DNA from: Nothophaeocryptopus gaeumannii
Lineage: Eukaryota; Ascomycota; Dothideomycetes; Mycosphaerellales; Mycosphaerellaceae
Reading direction: 5' to 3'
Length of the DNA stretch: 64,000 nucleotides
NCBI GenBank assembly: GCA_031771865.1
Contig: JASISA010000027.1
Location: 3,286,001 to 3,350,000, forward strand
The translations under genes and the position numbers were made by a program. The notes under the pieces were generated by a model that had not been told where the DNA came from, made no database searches, and worked only from the letters and a program-made list of their open reading frames with translations. How positions within the stretch are numbered: position 1 is the first letter of the stretch; each line of letters begins with the position of its first letter. Below are positions 59,731 through 64,000 of this stretch, in pieces.

Positions 59731-62700
59731 TCACACCCGTTGCTGCCTTCGCTTGGGGTTCGCTGGTTTCTTCTTCGGCGTGGTCTGCTTCCCACTCTCC
59801 CCGTTGATGAACTTCAACAGCTCATCCAGATTTCTCTGGTCCACAGCCCGGGTCTGCGAGGCCACAGGGGCTACCGCATCGTCAGCGGACTGTCCGACGG
59901 GCGGCGTTGGTCTCGTGCCCATTTGTACGCGCGAGCTCCGCCCGTTTCGGAGGAGGACTCGCCCATTCTGCATGAGATTGGCTTGCTTGGCCTGGTGAAC
60001 TGCATTCTGTGTCAACGTTTCAAGCCAGTTCTCTGCTTCCTTGGTGTTCTGGTTGTCTGGTCCCAGTGCAGCTTTGAAGATGCTATAGCTCTCCCGCATC
60101 TTTGCTACAGCTGACTTCATGTCTTGATCTAACGCGAGCGCTTGCGCCAGCTGGAAGAGCAGCGTTGCCGTGTTCATAGACTGCTTTCCCGCAACCTCCT
60201 CGCAGATATCCAGAGACGCTTCGAACCAAAGACGTGACTCGTGGAATGCTTTGAGCGACTGCAGCATGACAGCTGCGTTGTTGATGGTCGTAATTGAGTC
60301 AGGATGACGAATGCCATAGACCGCTTTCCAGAGATTGAGTGCGTGCCGCACATATGCCAGAGCACCTTTCGTGTTGCCCGTAGCGTGCTCAAATAGGCTG
60401 AGATTCAGATACGCCAGGATTGTTTCTGCATCATCCACGCCCAATGTCCTCTCCGACACGATGACGGCCTTCTTCGCAAGTTCGACCGCGGCTGCCTTCT
60501 CGTCAAGGCCGTAGTAAAGCGTTGACAGTGCGTAGTACACTCTAGCGACCTCCGGATGCAGAACGCCATAGATCTGCTCATGGAGAGCCAAGCTTTCAAG
60601 CAGCAACTCTTGTCCGAGTTCTTTCTGATCCTGTTGCAAGCTCATGCGGCCTGCGTCGAGAGCCTCTTCGGCGAGGATGCTCTTGGGCGACGCCTCCTTG
60701 ACCAGCGGTATAATGTTCAGAACATTATCCGCTTGGAAGGTTACGGGAGGCGCGCCTGGTGATGATGGTGATGTCTGGGTGCCATTCGACAGGTTGTCCG
60801 TTTGCTGCTGCTGCTTTCTCTTCTTGCTCTTCTTTGCGCTGGTTGACTGATATGCCGTGCCATTCACTTGTGGCTCCAAGAGCGATTCCGACGGTTGCTT
60901 CTCCTGCAGCTTGTGATCAGCCATGCCATCTCGAGTGAAGGCATATTCCTTGGCTTCAAGTTGCAGTCCCAGCTTCTTCGACACTTCGCGCAGAAGCTGG
61001 AACTTCTTGCTGCTTTGAACTAGGCCACCCTCAAGCTCATATCTGTATCTCAAGGATATCTGCTTTCTAATGTCCTGATCCACCGTCTCAGGAGTTTGTC
61101 GCTCAAACTCGAACGATGCTTCGGGGTATAGAGCCCGAAGCTCCTCGTCAACTTCAGCCTGCGGAGCTGCGTTGAGCTCTAAGCCTAGCAAACAATTCAA
61201 AAGGTGTGCAACGCAGCTCTGTGTGAATACCGGCGGCACGCCACGGAGGAACTTGTTCGCAATGTGCTTGAATGCTCGGCTGAGCATCTCCTGTTGGCAC
61301 AGTTGTTTCAAGGCCTCAAGCCTTCTGTCGGCTTTGCTACCGCACAGGCGAGACAAATCGCCAAGATAGCGAACGTTTACACCACGTCTGTGCATTTCGC
61401 GGACTAGACTGCGTCCGTCCATCGGGAAGCCGACATCGCCTTCCTGGAGATCGTGTACCAGCCTCGGAATAACTTCGTCGTTCAGGTAGTCGCACACTGC
61501 ACGGACTTGAGCCTCGTCCCGTGCCCACTCTGCCTTTTCTGCATCGGTTTGAGGCTGCTGCCCGCTGAATACATCCGGGTTGAGAGCGAACGAGAAACCG
61601 GACATGTCAACAGCGTCCTGTTGTGGCGGAGGCTTCGCTTGATCCCCACCGTCCTCTTCAGGATCAACTTCACTATCATCTGTGGGCTTCTCCTGCTCAC
61701 CGCCTGTCAACTCTCGACTCTTCTGTTCGGCTGCTCCAGCAGCTGCTTGCTCCTTCCCGGACCGCTTCTTCTCCAATTCATTCGTGATGTATTCGCGCAT
61801 TTTCATGATTCGGAAAGCATCAACCAGTTCCGGTCGCATGACCGTCATGCGATGTGGATATAGCATCTCCTCGGTCTGATCCTCCCCTCGGTGCCTCTCC
61901 AGCCAGGTCACATCAAGTGGTGTTACACGGTAAAGATCCAAGACGTACTTGCGAGCATCGGTCCCTAACAGACCTTTGGTTTCCACACTCGCTTCCAGCT
62001 CATGCCTTTTTCCTTCCTTATCCCATACTGCATGTTTCCTAACTCGCATCGCCTTGCTCAGCTCGCTGAATGGTTGTGCAAAAGCATCATGGGCAGCGAT
62101 AACGTCCTTGCCTTCCACGCCGCCGTAATCAATTTGATGCTCACCTGGCTCTCTCTGCTTGAAGATACCCGGCACAATGCTCTGTCCAACGACTCGTTTG
62201 CCGAGATAGTCAACTACGACCGTTCCGGGAGTGAACAATCCGTTGATGTCGAGTTGGTTTACGGTCCTGACGCCCTGGACATCCTTACCGGTCGCTACTC
62301 TGGCGGCTTCATCGCCGCCGTCGCTAGCGAATGTACCGACGCCATCTGCGCCAAACGAATAGAAGACGTTGTTGTACACAAAAATCTGAGCATCCCTTGC
62401 CTCGGTCGGATTCAGTGGTTGTACTTCTCCCCGAGCCACGAGGCAGGCACCACGAACAGCAGCCTCGTTGTACTCGGCGAACAGCTTGCTAGTGAGCCTC
62501 TCACGGAACACGCGGTCTTGCACAGTCTCTTTGGGTAACTCTTTGGTTGATTGAAACTCTTCGTTCCAGTCGCGAAGGGTCTCGGCGTTATCCGCGCCGC
62601 CCAAAAGAAACGCCTCTTGAGTGCGAGTCAGATCTGCTTGATGCTGCTGCTGCTGAGAAGCTGGTGAAACGAGCCACGGCGCAGCAGGAATACAGTTGGA

Positions 62701-63669
62701 CAGTGCATAAGAATCCAATGGGTCGCGCTTGCCGTTGTAATCTTGCAGGAGCTTGAATGAGTTCTCGAACGAGGGCGAAAGCTGGCTCAGGAGGTTGATC
62801 AGCGAATGTGCCGACGCACCCTTAGGAGAGCTTCGCGGCGCAGGATCGAACTTGTTGTTCGTAGATCTGTTGGCGTAAAATCCAGAGACATGTGACGTGA
62901 TGTAATGCTGCTCGCCCTCGTTCGTGACAAGCTGGAGGTAGAGTAGATGTCCGCGCATGCGCAGATGTTGCGGAGGAGGGTTCCACGCGGAGAGCGAGAT
63001 GCTCTTCAGGGTCTTCGGAGCTGGATCGCGTGTTTGCGGGAGCAGAGATGTCATGGCAACTGGTGCGTTCAGATCGTATCCCGTGACGGGATTGGCTTCT
63101 CCCTTAGCGGTCTCTGCTGCAGTGAGCTCGACGCCGTCGCACAGACTCGAACCTGCGTCGATGCCTGCCACCAGATCTGTGCGATCGCCAGCTGCGCCAA
63201 CCAGCTCCCTCACGCGCACTACGTGCATCCGCGCCTGGGCCTCTGTGTAAGGATCCTCCACGAGCTGGCACACGGGCTCTTCGACGATGCCCGGGACCTC
63301 GGATAGCTCCACGAAGTCATTGATGCGCTTTCCGCGGTGCTCGAGATGAAAACACGAGTATTGAAACGTGTGCGGCGTGTCGACAATGGACTGGCGAATG
63401 TCCTGTACCTGCTCTTGACTCGAGACCATGATCTGCGTCTGTCCCGGAGCATGCGGCAGCTTAATGGTCAATTGGAAGACGCTCTCTGCTGGCTGCGCAC
63501 CCGCGTCTAGCTCATCGCCGTTGTCCGCGGCGGTGCCATTGGCTGCTGCTGCTGGCGGTGGAGGTGAAGGTGGGTGAGGTGTCGCGTGAGCTTCATTTTC
63601 GGTTGCTTTGGCGGGCTGCTCGCTTGGGTTTGATTCTGGAAATGTTGCTACTGCAGCATCTTGGGCCAT
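59731..63669 (-). CDS. CLU1: Clustered mitochondria protein CLU1/TIF31
   Basis: Large cytosolic RNA-binding protein needed for normal mitochondrial distribution and found with eIF3. A single frame; start chosen at 63669 (MAQDAAVATFPES), with an ATG ten codons earlier (63699, MFPFDASSTS) possible. 1312 residues from 63669. The N-terminal ubiquitin-like CLU-N region (VFQLTIKLPHAPGQTQIMVSSQEQVQDIRQ) is followed by GAHS-like SAWNPPPQHLRMRGHLLYLQ. The CLU domain occupies about residues 340-620 (RDWNEEFQSTKELPKETVQDRVFRERL, NPTEARDAQIFVYNNVFYSF). A later block carries RGVNVRYLGDLSRLC and KHIANKFLRGVPPVFTQSCVAHLLN. C-terminal TPRs follow (HPEVARVYYALSTLYYGLDEKAAAVELAKKAV, ALAYVRHALNLWKAVYGIRHPDS). 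The end is Lys/Arg-rich. Confidence 0.95.
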   Translation of the reverse strand: MAQDAAVATFPESNPSEQPAKATENEAHATPHPPSPPPPAAAANGTAADNGDELDAGAQPAESVFQLTIKLPHAPGQTQIMVSSQEQVQDIRQSIVDTPHTFQYSCFHLEHRGKRINDFVELSEVPGIVEEPVCQLVEDPYTEAQARMHVVRVRELVGAAGDRTDLVAGIDAGSSLCDGVELTAAETAKGEANPVTGYDLNAPVAMTSLLPQTRDPAPKTLKSISLSAWNPPPQHLRMRGHLLYLQLVTNEGEQHYITSHVSGFYANRSTNNKFDPAPRSSPKGASAHSLINLLSQLSPSFENSFKLLQDYNGKRDPLDSYALSNCIPAAPWLVSPASQQQQHQADLTRTQEAFLLGGADNAETLRDWNEEFQSTKELPKETVQDRVFRERLTSKLFAEYNEAAVRGACLVARGEVQPLNPTEARDAQIFVYNNVFYSFGADGVGTFASDGGDEAARVATGKDVQGVRTVNQLDINGLFTPGTVVVDYLGKRVVGQSIVPGIFKQREPGEHQIDYGGVEGKDVIAAHDAFAQPFSELSKAMRVRKHAVWDKEGKRHELEASVETKGLLGTDARKYVLDLYRVTPLDVTWLERHRGEDQTEEMLYPHRMTVMRPELVDAFRIMKMREYITNELEKKRSGKEQAAAGAAEQKSRELTGGEQEKPTDDSEVDPEEDGGDQAKPPPQQDAVDMSGFSFALNPDVFSGQQPQTDAEKAEWARDEAQVRAVCDYLNDEVIPRLVHDLQEGDVGFPMDGRSLVREMHRRGVNVRYLGDLSRLCGSKADRRLEALKQLCQQEMLSRAFKHIANKFLRGVPPVFTQSCVAHLLNCLLGLELNAAPQAEVDEELRALYPEASFEFERQTPETVDQDIRKQISLRYRYELEGGLVQSSKKFQLLREVSKKLGLQLEAKEYAFTRDGMADHKLQEKQPSESLLEPQVNGTAYQSTSAKKSKKRKQQQQTDNLSNGTQTSPSSPGAPPVTFQADNVLNIIPLVKEASPKSILAEEALDAGRMSLQQDQKELGQELLLESLALHEQIYGVLHPEVARVYYALSTLYYGLDEKAAAVELAKKAVIVSERTLGVDDAETILAYLNLSLFEHATGNTKGALAYVRHALNLWKAVYGIRHPDSITTINNAAVMLQSLKAFHESRLWFEASLDICEEVAGKQSMNTATLLFQLAQALALDQDMKSAVAKMRESYSIFKAALGPDNQNTKEAENWLETLTQNAVHQAKQANLMQNGRVLLRNGRSSRVQMGTRPTPPVGQSADDAVAPVASQTRAVDQRNLDELLKFINGESGKQTTPKKKPANPKRRQQRV

Positions 63670-64000
63670 GCTTGTGGAACTGGCGTCGAATGGAAACACG
63701 CAGGCAACGACTGGAGAGGCCCGGGGCGAGAAGGGCGCACAGGAAGGAACGACGCTCTAATGGTACAGAGAAGAGAAGACAGACAGTGCTATACACGCGC
63801 AGGCTGATGATCAGATGGGCGAGAGTTTGAGCAGCAATCATCGACCTTCGAGTTTGCATCAAATCCGTGCAGGGATGCATGAAATTCCGCACTAGACCTG
63901 ACTCGACTAGGCTAGCCGGCTGCTCTGCTCCTCCGCTGCTCCTCCGGCCCTCCGCAGCACTGCACCTGCAGTACAGTATATGTAATCTCACTTCACGCAG
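63670..64000. other. CLU1 upstream region to window edge
   Basis: About 330 bases upstream of CLU1. No further gene is supportable before the window ends. Confidence 0.5.

Overview
The window looks like nuclear DNA of a filamentous ascomycete (Pezizomycotina), most likely a dothideomycete. The basis is compact intron-poor genes, introns mostly of 45-120 nt with CTAAC/CTGAC branch points, fungal-specific families (ERT1-like and RGT1-like Zn2Cys6 regulators, copper-fist factor, fused ARG5,6 polyprotein), and introns resembling the introner-like elements known from Dothideomycetes. Gene content is mainly housekeeping; I see no secondary-metabolite cluster, rRNA, tRNA, CRISPR array or intact transposon.

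Layout. 1-1.5 kb: 3' part of an alanine aminotransferase. 2-9 kb: an uncharacterised zinc-finger protein, a four-exon SDR oxidoreductase, a disordered RG-rich protein with a probable GC-AG intron, a small Ser-rich protein, and riboflavin kinase with an unusually long 560-nt intron. 9.4-11.7 kb: ERT1-like gluconeogenesis regulator. 11.7-16.4 kb: a 4.7-kb stretch without a supportable gene, rich in simple repeats and with one good TATA box. 16.4-21.2 kb: mitochondrial MRS2-type magnesium channel and the mitochondrial ARG5,6 arginine-biosynthesis polyprotein. 21.8-25.1 kb: a GH128/Asl1-like glycoside hydrolase carrying an introner-like intron, then a copper-fist regulator. 26.4-29.4 kb: a decayed HIRAN-SNF2-RING (Rad5/HLTF-like) pseudogene. 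29.7-37.1 kb: RGT1-like Zn2Cys6 regulator and Mediator subunit 13. 37.5-48.5 kb: a dense gene-expression block: ENP2 (small-subunit processome), TFB3 (TFIIH/CAK), TIM17 (mitochondrial import), URI/Bud27 prefoldin-like, REI1-like (60S maturation), CWC16/Saf4-like splicing factor. 48.7-51.3 kb: a sugar transporter reconstructed with about 15 introns and several lesions, probably a pseudogene. 52.2-53.5 kb: C2H2 protein. 55.0-56.1 kb: membrane-anchored sulfotransferase-like protein. 57.1-63.7 kb: DnaJ/TPR co-chaperone and the CLU1/TIF31 protein.

The most notable signal is a pair of near-identical 70-71-nt introns about 28 kb apart, in unrelated genes (the GH128 gene and the transporter), with a third diverged relative elsewhere in the transporter. 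Both copies carry their splice sites at the exact ends, as expected of introner-like elements that create new introns. The two genes with inactivating lesions (Rad5-like and transporter) each also have a homology-defined intron lacking the AG acceptor. All exon structures were inferred by reading splice signals and matching remembered family consensus; no alignment or search was run.
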